A stretch of 64,000 bases of DNA from contig MNCI01037641.1 of NCBI GenBank assembly GCA_015680685.1, positions 96,120 through 160,119 of the forward strand. Direction: 5' to 3'. Below, one piece after another: positions 47,101 through 57,841 of the stretch. The notes beneath the pieces are model-generated. The model saw only the letters and a list, made by a program, of their open reading frames with translations, searched no databases and had not been told where the DNA came from. Both the position numbers and the translations under genes were made by a program. Numbering within the stretch: position 1 is the first letter of the stretch; every line of letters starts with the position of its first letter. Source of the DNA: Gnetum montanum (taxonomy: Eukaryota; Streptophyta; Gnetopsida; Gnetales; Gnetaceae).

Positions 47101-47210
47101 AGAAGAAGAAGGTTCCATGCATCATATATAGTGACTCAGAGGGTGATGACATACAGGAATGTTCAGCATTTCCTGCATGTAATTGGTGTGCACCAGAGGA
47201 TAACATTTAA
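44118..47210 (+). pseudogene. gag-protease of the 43-50 kb element
   Basis: A single frame runs from ATG 44118 to TAA 47208-47210, interrupted by stops that are almost all TAG. The N-terminus is Ser-rich, then charged and His-rich (44500-45020). The capsid block starts with 'WIKRLDMNNIPWFEGGYNANLQNHLQAFHDAC' and continues with 'LIKEVESWYRSLELE' and 'ELFNNKYQTYSRVSNLRKQI'. Next come 'AMGRYYALLHHCSGHGYAQ' and 'LVDGLRHETRRTLRKYAQGRL'. A Pro/Gln-rich linker (46090-46640) follows. At 46695-47210 lies a retropepsin-like aspartic protease with 'ALLDLGSGVNLISREMY' (active-site D-L-G-S) and 'FPIIMGRAWLSIIDACL'. A classical zinc knuckle is only weakly seen near 45960-46010. Closely related gag genes are at 26918 (minus) and 62157. 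Confidence 0.85.
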
Positions 47211-49382
47211 AGGTGCCTGTATGTAACAACCACTCAATAGGAGGACACCCCATGGTTGATAGCTAATCATAAGAGAAACTTTCCAACATGCATGGAATGA
47301 ACTAGGGGAACAACCTACACCCACAGCAAGAGCATAGATACATTGGAATATGAGCGTTGCCAACTTCCAACTCTTAACTTGAAAACATCAATTGGGAGAA
47401 GTTGGGCACTTCTAAGAAATTTAAACAAGCACTCATTATTTCGGATCTCTCCCTTATAATTCAGTCATGGGGGAGATGGCCACCTATGCTAATCAATTAA
47501 GGCCTTAGTTCTTTTAAGTTTTTGTTTTACACATTTTTGTTTTGCACATTTTTGTTTTACAAATTTCTTTAACTTTTCTTGTTTTTTTTACATCATCGTT
47601 TATACTTTTTCTTTTATTTGTGTGTGTCTTATCCATTTTGTTAAGTTTGTCACCTAATAAGTGCTATTAATGATGGCATGAACTGTTTCAATTGATTGCT
47701 AATGTTTGGTTTTTACCTTTAAGATTATGATGTTGATACTGCGGTATGGTTCTTTTTATATAGCAGGAAATGAGTGCACATGATCCACACACCCATAAAT
47801 TTCTATGGTTTCTCTTGGCTTGGAACTGTACAGTCACCTTTGTCAATAATAAGAACTATTAATGAATCGGTGATTAGGTGTTTCTCAAACTAAGGAAGGA
47901 CTCAAGGATTGAAAAAGGTGTGACTTCAGGGGGTTTGCATTTGTGTTGGCCATTCTCTTGGGTGCTTGAATGTTTTCTTCTTGAGTTTTCCTTCCCATTC
48001 TGACATTGCCACTTTATCAGGAAGCTGAGTAAATAAAAATAACAAAGTCTTTGCATGGTGTGATTCTCACGTATAAACACATAAAACAAAAATAGAAAAA
48101 AAGAAAAAAAAGAAGGAAAAACGAGAGAGAATTCAAAGCACACCCCTTCGACAAAATAATCACTTGGGCTACAAGCACTGGTTATGGAACTAAATAAAAA
48201 TGTTCCCTCTAACTAAGGTCCTTCATCGCTTCCTATCTCCTCTTTCGCTTCATCGGAATGTTAGTGAATCTTTGGTAGAAGCATTCTTGTTACTTCAAGT
48301 GAATGGTTTGGCCGAATGCATTAATGCGAAGTCACTAGATGTGGTTTATTTGAGGCTGGTCTTGGAATGGGATCTACCAAGTTACATTAATCATTAAATA
48401 CACAAGGGGCTATACACCACCTTGTTCTTGGGATTCCATTCTATTCTCTTCTCTCCATCCTTCTCTCCATTGTTCACCTCATTGCTGGTTGTATCATTAG
48501 TGTATATTTTAGTTGACGCATTGTTTTCTTTTTGGTAAATTCTTGTGGTTAAGACTTTAACTCCTGTTCCAAACAACATGCCCAGAGCCTACAGACTCTT
48601 TAAATGTGGGTTTGCCAGGGCATTAAGGGCATGAGCCTACTTTGGGGAGGACCCACTGGCATTCCTATTTGGTGCACTAGTTAATTTCTTTCCCTTAACA
48701 TTTTTCGATCAATTCTATTTTGTTCATTTCCATCTTGACATCCCTTTCATCGACATTGCAGTTGTCTCTTTTTCTTCATCCTTCTTATTCCTTCTCTTTT
48801 TCCATTCTCTCGCTACTAGAGGTTCGCAATTAGTCATGGGGATCTTGGTCCAATTTTTTTGATTTTTCTCCTAACCCCTACACCTTAGGTAGCCACCAAT
48901 ATTATATCTCCAGATCCGTATCAGCCATATCACAACTCAGCCAATGGACCTTACACCGAAGCAAGGTATCAATTGCATTGTGATTTGTTTACCCTTGCTA
49001 ATATGCAACTGTGTTGTGTGTGCAGATGGCAATCATACAGCAACGGATTGGATCTGGAGGAAACACTTAGAATGGATCAGTGCTAAAGTAGTTATGCAAG
49101 GAACAAGATTGATGACATGCTTACAGATGAACAACGAAAGATGTAATCTTGGCGTTGGTAGCAATAGACTTCTTCTCTCTCATCTGCCAAATAAGGCCTG
49201 ATGTCAAATGTATAGAGTGTTCACTCTTGTTGTCATGAACACTAGTTTTTTCTTGTCTTGTAATGATGATCCGTTCACATGTCGTCCCATTCACCATTAG
49301 TTCCATTTGAGTCAATAATCCCATACCTTCCCAATATTTTGTAAGGAACTCAAGGACAAGTTTTTATTCAGTCATGGGGGTA
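47211..49382 (+). other. Non-coding part of the 43-50 kb element
   Basis: This is where pol would be in an autonomous Ty3 element. I see only short unrelated frames. It contains a small tandem repeat of TTTTTGTTTTACACA-like units (about 47518-47562). It also contains an exact 15-base copy of the polypurine-tract region at 47459-47473, matching 49366-49380. Confidence 0.6.
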
Positions 49383-50226
49383 TGATGGGATGCAATATCA
49401 CATGGGCCGCTATATCGCGTACACGATATTGCATCTGCCACGATAACGCATCCCCCACGATATCGCGTACACGATATTGCATCTTTCCCTACGATATCAC
49501 AACCTGTCGCCAGTTCTATAAATAAGAGGTGGCTCTCCTTTGTTTCTCCATCTAGATCTAAACAGTAGTGAAACTATGGCAGTTTTTCCCTTCCAGAGAT
49601 AGAATAATCTCCATGTGCTCGTAGTAGGAATCTCGAAGTGAACTGATCTTTATTCGAGCAAATATTGTACCTAAGCACAAGTTTGTGTATGGAAATAAAG
49701 ATGAACTTTTGGATAAACCTTGCAGTGCATGGACTAAGCTAAATAGGATTTTAATTATTGTTATTTATTGTTCATCGTTTACTTGCTTTATTAGTTAATT
49801 AAATCTCTCTAAACCCTTCTCTCCTAGTTAAGTGCATTCAGTACAACCACTTCGAGCACGTGCGTTACGCTTGGTAATCCCAGTAACGAATAGCGTTTGG
49901 TAATCCCAAAAGGTTGCATTGGTTCAGGGTGTGAATGGCAAGTGGGAATGGATATTGATGCTAGGCATTAGAGCTTAGTTAGTTAAAGTGAGTTACTTAG
50001 TCTCTTCACTCTTCACCAATTAGCATAGGCGAAAAAAATGGAAAAGATATAAAAATCACATACCTCAAACTTACGTAAACATACAACCATGACAAATACA
50101 AGTAAGTCTTTGAAGATAACAAATGATTAACCTTAAGTGTTCCATTAGTCTACGGAGTTCGACCGGATCGCGCGTGTAATGCTCGTATTCGTATGGTTAA
50201 GTGTAGGGGTACCTCGTCACTCATCA
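49383..50226 (+). repeat. 3' LTR of the 43-50 kb element
   Basis: Length 844 bases and collinear with 43159-43972, with visible substitutions mainly of the C/T and G/A type. The palindrome array (49393-49505) is one unit longer than in the 5' LTR. TATAAATA is at 49517-49524. Confidence 0.92.
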
Positions 50227-50231
50227 AATGT

Positions 50232-52245
50232 AAAGGAAGTTGTTAGTTATCTTCTTGTTTTGGAAACTACATAAAGCTTTGGGCTTTCCAAATTTCATTG
50301 TAACATACTGTAAAAATCCAACCTTACTCTCCTTTTAACTTGATCATTATCATTCCAATAATAAAGACTTACCAAATTTAGGGTTTATTTCAGAAGGTAC
50401 AATTTCTTGACATAAGGTAGATTTAAACTTGATCCAAATCACTGTTGCATAGGGACAATAGAGAAACAGAGTTTATAAGCTTGACACATCACTAGATATC
50501 ACATGCATATGCTCAATTTAGACCACATATGAGTAACCTTAATAATTTTTAAAAAAATTTGGAATTGATATTTTGACATCTAATTGTTATACCTAATGAT
50601 ATAAACTCACATTTGCAACAATGACATAAATTTAGTATAATGCAGAGCCTTCTTTGACTAATTTGTTTTGAATTAACATCACTTCTTCTGTGACCGTGCA
50701 TGATGGACTTCACTTATCTCATTGTACAATTTGTTTTACTAATAATAACTATGCTTTTAAATTAAATTAACCAAATTAAACAATTGTTGTTAACAAGTGA
50801 ATGATATAAGTTACAAATATTTAGTTATTTATCCAAATTGTACCTCTGAGTTGTTGTTACAAAGCTAACAGAAAGTAGCTTCTTATGCTAATACATAGCC
50901 CTCCAAGTAAAAATCAAATATTTAGGGAGATTGGTATTATAGTGCCTCACTTTCGTACACATGACATTGACCTTTTATAGCTTATGTCTCATGACCTTTT
51001 ATACCTTATGTATGCTCAATATAGATATATAATATGGTTGAACTCATCACTTGTTTTTGAGGCTCTAAAATTAGACTCTCTTATAATCATAAGTTTATCT
51101 GGATGTTTTAAAAATTGTCCTTATGTCCAAGATAATATTCATTGGTAGATTTTCTAATTATTTAATACTAAAATTAAAAAAATATGTTAGTTTTTATTAA
51201 ACAACTTCAAGTTTGATATCATCATAAAATTGATATAATTGAAAATTTCCAAATTTTAATTTAATTTAATTTTAACATGCATTTAAATTTAATGTCATAT
51301 GTATAATGAATTTAATATTTTATGTCAAATTTAGAGGAAACGTTATGCGAAAACTACATTTTGCCTCTAAGTACCATTTGTAATTTGTTTGTCTATTAAA
51401 TTGTAGTTTTCATACTTTAATGCCTAAAGCAAAGTTAACATTTTAATTAATTCTATGATTGGTTGCAGAATTGTAGAACTGTAGATTATGTGATTTTGCA
51501 TCTTTGGCTGTACCTTTTATTAATGTTATTACATATTTAAATGAAAAAAATGTCATGTTCATATCATTTATCCAACACTTCTGTTCACTCTCTTTAGGCT
51601 ACAAGTGTGTTGATCTTGTTCATGCTTTGGTTAATGCTAAAACCTTGTAAATGGACAGGTTTTGTGTGTTGAGTTGGATGAGTTTTGATTGTAGGGATCA
51701 GAATGAGTAATCTATTGGATTGCATAAAAAGTTATTTGAAGCACTATATAACAATCATAGCATAATTACAATTATAGGCAAGACCTATCCAATATTCATT
51801 ATTGAAAAATTACTATATAGAAATTTTTTTCCAATTCTTAATACAAACAAAGGTTAGTTCACATGCAATCGAGATACACTCCCACATAGGTAACATAAGT
51901 TCAAACCTCTAATCTTAAATCAAGACTATTTCAAAACAATAGAATTGTCCATAACCATTCTAGAATTAAAATCTTAGATTTCAATGTAACAACAGAGGTG
52001 GATAATAAGGAATAACTTTATTAGCTAGGGATGAAATGGCTATGCTTATGTTTTCATTCAAAAGAGACATTTGACACAACTAAAAGAGTCCATTTTGAAA
52101 GGTAACAAGCAACAGTAGTGAAGGTATTGGCGTAATGTTCAAAATGTACCATTACAATATAGTACAGTGTCAAAGTAAAGTATTAGTGTTTTAAAAAATT
52201 GCATGACAACTTGGGACCGAGGAATCACATAGCCGTATTATTTAT
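50232..52245. other. AT-rich intergenic region
   Basis: No coding frame, RNA gene or repeat recognised in these 2 kb. The TNL-derived duplication starts at about 52246. Confidence 0.4.
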
Positions 52246-52768
52246 AAATTTTAAAAAATGCATTAAACTTTTAAAATTGAGAGTTTCATTCCATGTTTGT
52301 ATATTTCCAGAATTTTCCTTGGAATATTTTAGATCTCAAAAAAATTTATAAATGCAAGTTAATAACCATAAAGTCATAATTCATAATTGAGCAATAATAG
52401 AATCATTGTAATAACATTGTATAAGTTGCATAATTTCAACTATTTAAGTCAAGTTTTAGGTTTAAAATTTATTGTAATCTGAAATAAAATAACTTTTATA
52501 ACTCTATTCTGTTGATACAAGGTTAGAATAATGATAATGAATATATATTAGCATGAATAATTAATTAAAAGTAATTTTAAAATAACTTGAATAGAAAACA
52601 CATGGAAAATGTACGGCAATATTTGTTTGCACTTGGCAAACGTATTTTAATTTTACCTTTATTTAAAGACAAAATCCAAAAGAAAATCTTCCCTAATTTC
52701 TTTTTAACAAAATAAATAGTTATGTAATATACGTTTCTAATAAAAATCTAATGCTGTGCATTTAACAG
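52246..52768 (+). other. Duplicate of TNL intron 4
   Basis: Collinear with 12326-12845, including the acceptor TTTAACAG, with few differences. No copy of exon 4 or anything upstream is present, so the duplication breakpoint is inside the intron at about 52246. Confidence 0.85.
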
Positions 52769-54290
52769 GACTCTCCAGCAAAATTGAGACAACTTAATTT
52801 AATGCATTGCAGAAATCTGCAAAAGCTTCCGGAATCAATGGAAAAGCTTAGGCACTTATGATTCATGAATCTGTCTGATTGCACATCTTTGGAAATTATA
52901 CCAGATAGCTTTGGCCAGCTAAATGGACTGAAAGATCTGAGATTATCTGGATGCCATGGAAACAGTTGCAGGTTCCTTTGGAGGTCTTACAAGCTTGGTT
53001 AATGTAAACATCAATGGATGTTCCTCATTAGTGTCATTGCCAGAGTCAACCGGGAAACTGCTGCGATTAGCTTCCATACAGCTGTCTGAATGCACATCTT
53101 TGGAATTCATTCCAGATAGCTTTGGGCAATTACAAGGATTGAAATTGCTCCATTTCAGAAAATGTAATTCATTGAAACTGATGCCCGAGACTTTTGGACA
53201 TCTGACAAGTTCAGTTTCTTGAAGATGCCAGGGTCACTCAGGGAACGCTTGCAATTAACATGCCTGAATATCCGCTCTGATGGGCGTTTGAAAGGGCGAC
53301 CACAGTCATTGTCATGCTTGATAAACTTATATAAGCTCAATGAGTCAGGGTGTTTCAAGAAAAATTTCTCAATAGAGCCGCTCGAAGGGGTAAGGACCCC
53401 ATCCAACCTGTATCTCTCCTTAAAAAATGACGATAATATGGAGCTTGCAGAGCTGCAAAACTTTGAATTTTGGAAAAATTATTCAAATTGGAATTGCCAA
53501 GTTCCTCAACAGCAGAATCATCTCACATGGCTGCTGCGCGAGGTTGGACAAGCCATCCAAATTAATCAAAAGAGAGGCACTGCTGCCAATGTGCTAAGGG
53601 AATTTGAGTTACTTGGCATTTATTTCATGGAATCTGCCTGCCATCTGTCCCAGGAAATGCTCACACTGAATGTTGAAGGCTTCGTGAATTTATCAGAACT
53701 GCCTCAGTAACCTTCGGTGGCATCTACAGTGACTGAATCTCATTAATTGTTACAATCTCCAAAAGCTTCCCGACAGTGTTGGCAGTCTTTCATGTCTCAC
53801 AGAACTAAGGATCTCGTTAATTAGATGCTTGAATTTAGAAGAGTTGCCAGACACAATTGGCAACTTAAAAAATCTTACAGAACTAAGGATTTGTACTTGC
53901 CTTGCTTTGAAAGGACTGCCGTCTTCCCTAGGGAATCTTTCTCGTCTGAGAGATTTAAAGATGACAGACTGCTGGATGGTGGGAGTAATACACACGCAGG
54001 CATTTAGTCTCGAGTATCTTCATGTACGCGGCTGCGTTAACCTCAGAAGAATAAATGGGCCTCTAGACCTTTCCGAACTTAAAATATTGTAATTGAAGGG
54101 TGTTTGAACCTGAGAGAAATCATGGTAAGAAGACGGTGTTTCAACAGGTTGCAGGGTGTTACCGGTTAACCTTCCGAAAGGCCTCGCGGAACATCTGCCT
54201 CCGCCTGCTACATATCTTCCGTGGTTCCTGACTTCGTCCTTGTCACTCAACTACCATGACATGGTCAGTGAATCATACTTGGAGGTAAAT
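52769..54290 (+). pseudogene. Second, partial TNL copy: LRR exon only
   Basis: This is collinear with exon 5 of the TNL gene at 12846-14506, with the same 'LRQLNLMHCRNLQKLPESMEKL', 'LEFIPDSFGQLQGLK', 'MPETFGHLTS', 'LEELPDTIGNLKNLTELRICTCLALKGLPSSLGNLSRLRDL' and 'EYLHVRGCVNLRRI' segments. It has its own damage: a TGA at about 52858-52862, and a deletion near 52955 that removes parts of two repeats present at 13030-13190. Frame changes lie near 53220 and 53710, with further ones after 54090. It keeps one LRR ('STGKLLRLASIQLSECTSLEF') that is lost in the first copy. There is no TIR or NB-ARC part, so it cannot encode a receptor. Confidence 0.85.
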
Positions 54291-54299
54291 ATGCAATTT

Positions 54300-55140
54300 T
54301 ATTTTATTCCTAATATGCTATTTCTTCGGCTTCGGGCACGCGGATATCCTTCTGGCTTCTCTTCAAATGCTTCAGTTTTGTTCCTGCTGCTTCACGGAAA
54401 TCCCTTCTGGATAGACTTATTCAAAGTTATGGCTTTCGTAGGAAATGGACCCCTCTCGTTTTCAAAATGAATTTCAGTCCTTCAACTAAATCCAACGAAT
54501 TTCAGTCCTTCAACTAAATCCTTAAATGTGAGGGCACTCCTAAACCCTGTACTTTGTCGGCTTTGCCAAAAAAATTCCACACTTCAGAACGCAATTTCAG
54601 ACGCTGCACTTGCACCCCCACTCGGCCAGTAAGAGTCCAGTGGGGCCGGTTTAATTTTTTCAAAAAACTATAAGTTTTTTATTTTATGGGTTAAGTTGGG
54701 TTTATATTTAAGAGCACACTTTGGCTCTAAGACAATGTACTCATTTTTTGTACTCATTTTTTGCAAGAACATGATGATGGGGTAAAACTCCCCGAAAACG
54801 TTTTATGTTCAATGTTTAAGTTTGTGCATGTGTTTTCAGAGCCTTCAATTTCCTAAACTTCTCTCTTCTGTTCAATTCGTATTTTCCTTAATCCGTACTT
54901 TCACTAACGGCACAAGATCTCATCAAATTTTGTCTCCTAACTCAATTTTTTTAGGTTCCTAACTCAAAATTTTTTTCAGCTTCTAACTCAAAATTTTTTC
55001 AGCTTCCTAACTCAAAATGTTTTCAGGTAACCCATCTTTTTTTTTTTCAATTTTTATTTTTTATTCTTCTTTCTTTTTTTCTTTTTTTAAAAAAACAAAG
55101 GCCCCATGCCAAGCATGGGCGTGTTGGTACCAACACATCT
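54300..55140 (+). other. Segment unique to the second TNL copy
   Basis: About 840 bases replace the 14525-14715 segment of the first copy. It contains a direct repeat of about 22 bases (ATTTCAGTCCTTCAACTAAATCC at 54471-54493 and 54499-54521), a T-rich region around 55020-55090 and no recognised gene. It is either an insertion in this copy or a deletion in the other. Confidence 0.5.
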
Positions 55141-55395
55141 GATATGAATTTAAACTAATTAGTAGCAGATTGTTTGATTATTATCCCCAATGTCTTGGTG
55201 AATGATGTTGAACTCAGACGTTACCAATCATGTTGAATGTAAGAGCATTGTTTTCGGCAGTGCAGGAACATAAGTGCGTCTTTCGTAAACTTCCCAATAC
55301 ACATGACCCTTCAATCCCATTTCTTCCAAAAGCGGCGGTGTTGTGTTTTCTTTCAGCAGTTTACACTGCTGACCTTCCGAAACACCTTCCCCCAC
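55141..55395 (+). other. Duplicate of the TNL 3' terminal region
   Basis: Collinear with 14716-15015, with a deletion of about 50 bases relative to it near 55235. It marks the right end of the segmental duplication. Confidence 0.75.
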
Positions 55396-55942
55396 CTAAA
55401 ACCACCTTTTTTACCATACTTTACCGCCAGACACTTCACGGCCAGCAACTTTCCCGTTAGCAAGATTTAGGCGTTTTGATTTTGGGGAAGTAACCCACTT
55501 TGCTGTAATACGCTCTCGTGATGCACGACCGTTTAGTTGAGTTCTTCATTTTTCCAATAACGGCCGACTTAATCAGTTGTAGTGAGACATGAACAGTTGG
55601 TACTATCCAAGTTACGAAGCACTTGTAAAGGAAGAATGGCTCATTTTTGTGTATGAAAGATAACCAAGATATCTCATGATTGCAATACTTGTATTATGGT
55701 AAATATATCTTCGTTTCTTTTATCCAATGTTTGGTATTGGAGCACATTAGGCATAAATAAGATATTATAGTTGCAAATAAATTTGGTTGGCATGTTCCAA
55801 ATCTTAAAAAACACACTTATTTTCTTAATGATATTTTCAGAACTCATAACATGTATATTTCTACTATCCAAATCTAAAAAGTAAAATTTCAGTTTCAGTT
55901 TGAAAATTATCTAAACCTTTCAACCAGTATTATCTGAATTAG
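55396..55942. other. Intergenic region
   Basis: No recognisable feature apart from low-complexity AT-rich sequence. Confidence 0.35.
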
Positions 55943-56425
55943 CATTGGCTTGGGGGATGGGGATGGTTTAAACAGGAAGAAGAGACAGGTTTAACATGGA
56001 ATAGAAGATGGTGCAATTTCAAGGATGACCATGCATTACTACTGGAGCAACGAAACTGCAGTAAACATAGCTTCCTACTATATCCTGTGGTTGATAGTGA
56101 TATGGAATCAGCCATGGCTAATCTGTATGAGATGTCAATCTCCATGTTAGTGAAAGGCAAGGTGGTTCATTTAAGAAAATTGCAAGAATTCAGTCCAAAG
56201 ACCGAAGAAGAAATTCCTTATCCTGTGAACATGCTTCAAGGAACAGCCTTAAAAACAATATACAGGATGAGACATGCTAAAGAGACTGCGTTTGGAATAC
56301 GAAGCTGGATCTTGCTGGTACCTGTTGAGGTCAACCTCACCCATGCTAGGCATGGGGCCATTATCAATGCACATGTAGAAAATTATAGTTGCAAAGTAGT
56401 CAAAATGTACAAATCAAATTCATAG
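55943..56425 (+). CDS. Exon-like open frame of unknown function
   Basis: The frame is open from an AG acceptor-like site (55941-55942) through a possible GTACCT donor at 56318 to a stop at 56423-56425. Its composition is host-like: 'WFKQEEETGLTWNRRWCNFKDDHALLLEQRNC', then 'ANLYEMSISMLVKGKVVHLRKLQEF' and 'YRMRHAKETAFGIRSW'. It does not resemble any retroelement protein I know, nor do I recognise the family. It is followed by an AT-rich region with no further exon. It may be a detached exon of a host gene or a pseudogene. Confidence 0.4.
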   Translation, partial: HWLGGWGWFKQEEETGLTWNRRWCNFKDDHALLLEQRNCSKHSFLLYPVVDSDMESAMANLYEMSISMLVKGKVVHLRKLQEFSPKTEEEIPYPVNMLQGTALKTIYRMRHAKETAFGIRSWILLVPVEVNLTHARHGAIINAHVENYSCKVVKMYKSNS

Positions 56426-56868
56426 GAATTCAACAAATGCTATACTGATTTTATGTAAAAAGCAAAACATACACAAAAGGTCCTCAACCACACATAAATA
56501 AAATAAAATAAAAATTATGCATGTCAATTGCTAAATGAGCAAGCACTACACGAGCACATGATAAATAGTGCACCACATGCTTTGCACAAATCTCTAAAAG
56601 ATGACCTCAATGTAACCTATTAATCATGTTGTTGGTACCAATTGCCCTTTGGAGAGAGAAAGTGATATAAAAGAATTTCATTTAGAAAAGAAAAGAAATA
56701 AAATCAAGAGAAAAGATAAGCCACCTGAAAAATGTCAACAAAATAACATATCTTTAAATTATAAAACATGGTAATGACTGCATAATTTGTGTAAGTGATT
56801 TTTATATTTTTTTAAAAAAGAATTACATATTTACAAACGTTTGTTAAAACATTTGTAACAATGATGCG
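56426..56868. other. AT-rich intergenic region
   Basis: Nothing recognised between the exon-like frame and the LTR that begins at 56869. Confidence 0.4.
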
Positions 56869-57444
56869 TGTTGATGGCGAATGACGATTTAGGGTTAGGG
56901 TTTTTCACGCAGGGCTGCTATAAAGAGGGGGGCAACAAGAAACAGAAGGGGAGGGAATTGGCAACAGGGTCTAGTGGCCAATCTTTCTTTTTGAAACGCA
57001 TGGCAGTGCATGTCCATCAGCAGTCGTTGTTTTATTTTGTTCTTCTATTTTCTATGCCTACATGCAACCCATCTTTTAACCTCTTGTTGCTACGAACCTC
57101 TGTCTGGAGACTGGTGGTTGAATCTTTCTTCTACTTAGAGCACTAGATAAATTTTAATTTTAATTTGAATTTTTGTTTTGTGCTATTTATTTTACTCAAA
57201 AACTACACAAATGTTTAATTTTGATATTTATATTTTTTTTGAAACATAACAAAATGCTCCTAAAATTAAATTTAAGTTCCAATATTGTGTTTAAAATATT
57301 ATTATTATTGTTTTGTCACATAACTCTTTCCAGCTGAGACTATTCCCAGGTTTCGGTACCCATATGGGAGGCACCCTAGGCAGTAGTCTCCTAAAACGAG
57401 TTTTCATAGGTTGTATTCGCGTGTCCAAAATTTATGCATCAACA
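56869..57444 (+). repeat. 5' LTR of a second type of Ty3-like element
   Basis: The 576-base segment begins TGTTGATG and ends CATCAACA, an 8-base perfect terminal inverted repeat. TATAAAG lies at 56919-56925, only 50 bases from the start. A primer-binding-site-like TGGCACTAGAAGGAGGGC follows at 57451-57468. No matching 3' LTR was found in the window, so the boundaries rest on these signals. Confidence 0.7.
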
Positions 57445-57841
57445 CCTTTTTGGCACTAGAAGGAGGGCAGTTTCTCAACCTTTTCTTTATTTTCTTTTTA
57501 TTTATTTTTTTAGAAAAAAAATTATTATCATTTTTTTACTGTTTGTTTTATTTTTGCCTCCCTATTTTCAGTTTTATTGCTCTTATTTAGTTTCATTTTC
57601 AAATCTCCAAATTTATATTCTAGCAATCCTTTTTTTTAATTTATTTTTCTGGAATTTAATTAAGGTGATTTAAATCATTTTACTTTCAATTTACTTTTCT
57701 GAAATTTTGTAATTTCAATTTTACTTTTAAAAATAAAAAAAATATTAAAAAAATAAATATATAGCATTTAAATGTTTTTTTCCATTTTCTTTAATTTTCA
57801 CAGTTTATTAGCATTTTACATTTCTTGTTATTTTTCATTTT

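Larger units (their letters stand above)
43159..50226 (+). mobile_element. Complete non-autonomous LTR retrotransposon with gag and protease only
   Basis: The boundaries are precise. LTRs lie at 43159-43972 and 49383-50226, with TG...CA ends, and a perfect 5-bp target duplication AATGT at 43154-43158 and 50227-50231. The tRNA-Asp primer binding site is at 43974-43991 (one mismatch by my reading) and the polypurine tract at 49366-49382. The only coding region is one gag-protease frame (44118-47210). The following 2.2 kb has no RT, RNase H or integrase and no long frame. It belongs to the same family as the minus-strand element at 19-28 kb. Mobilisation must have depended on a relative with pol. 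Confidence 0.92.

Noticed and set aside
47211-49382. Hidden pol genes in the 43-50 kb element
   Set aside because: No YVDD/FADD, integrase D-D-E or RNase H motif was seen in any frame. A profile search could still find a very decayed trace.
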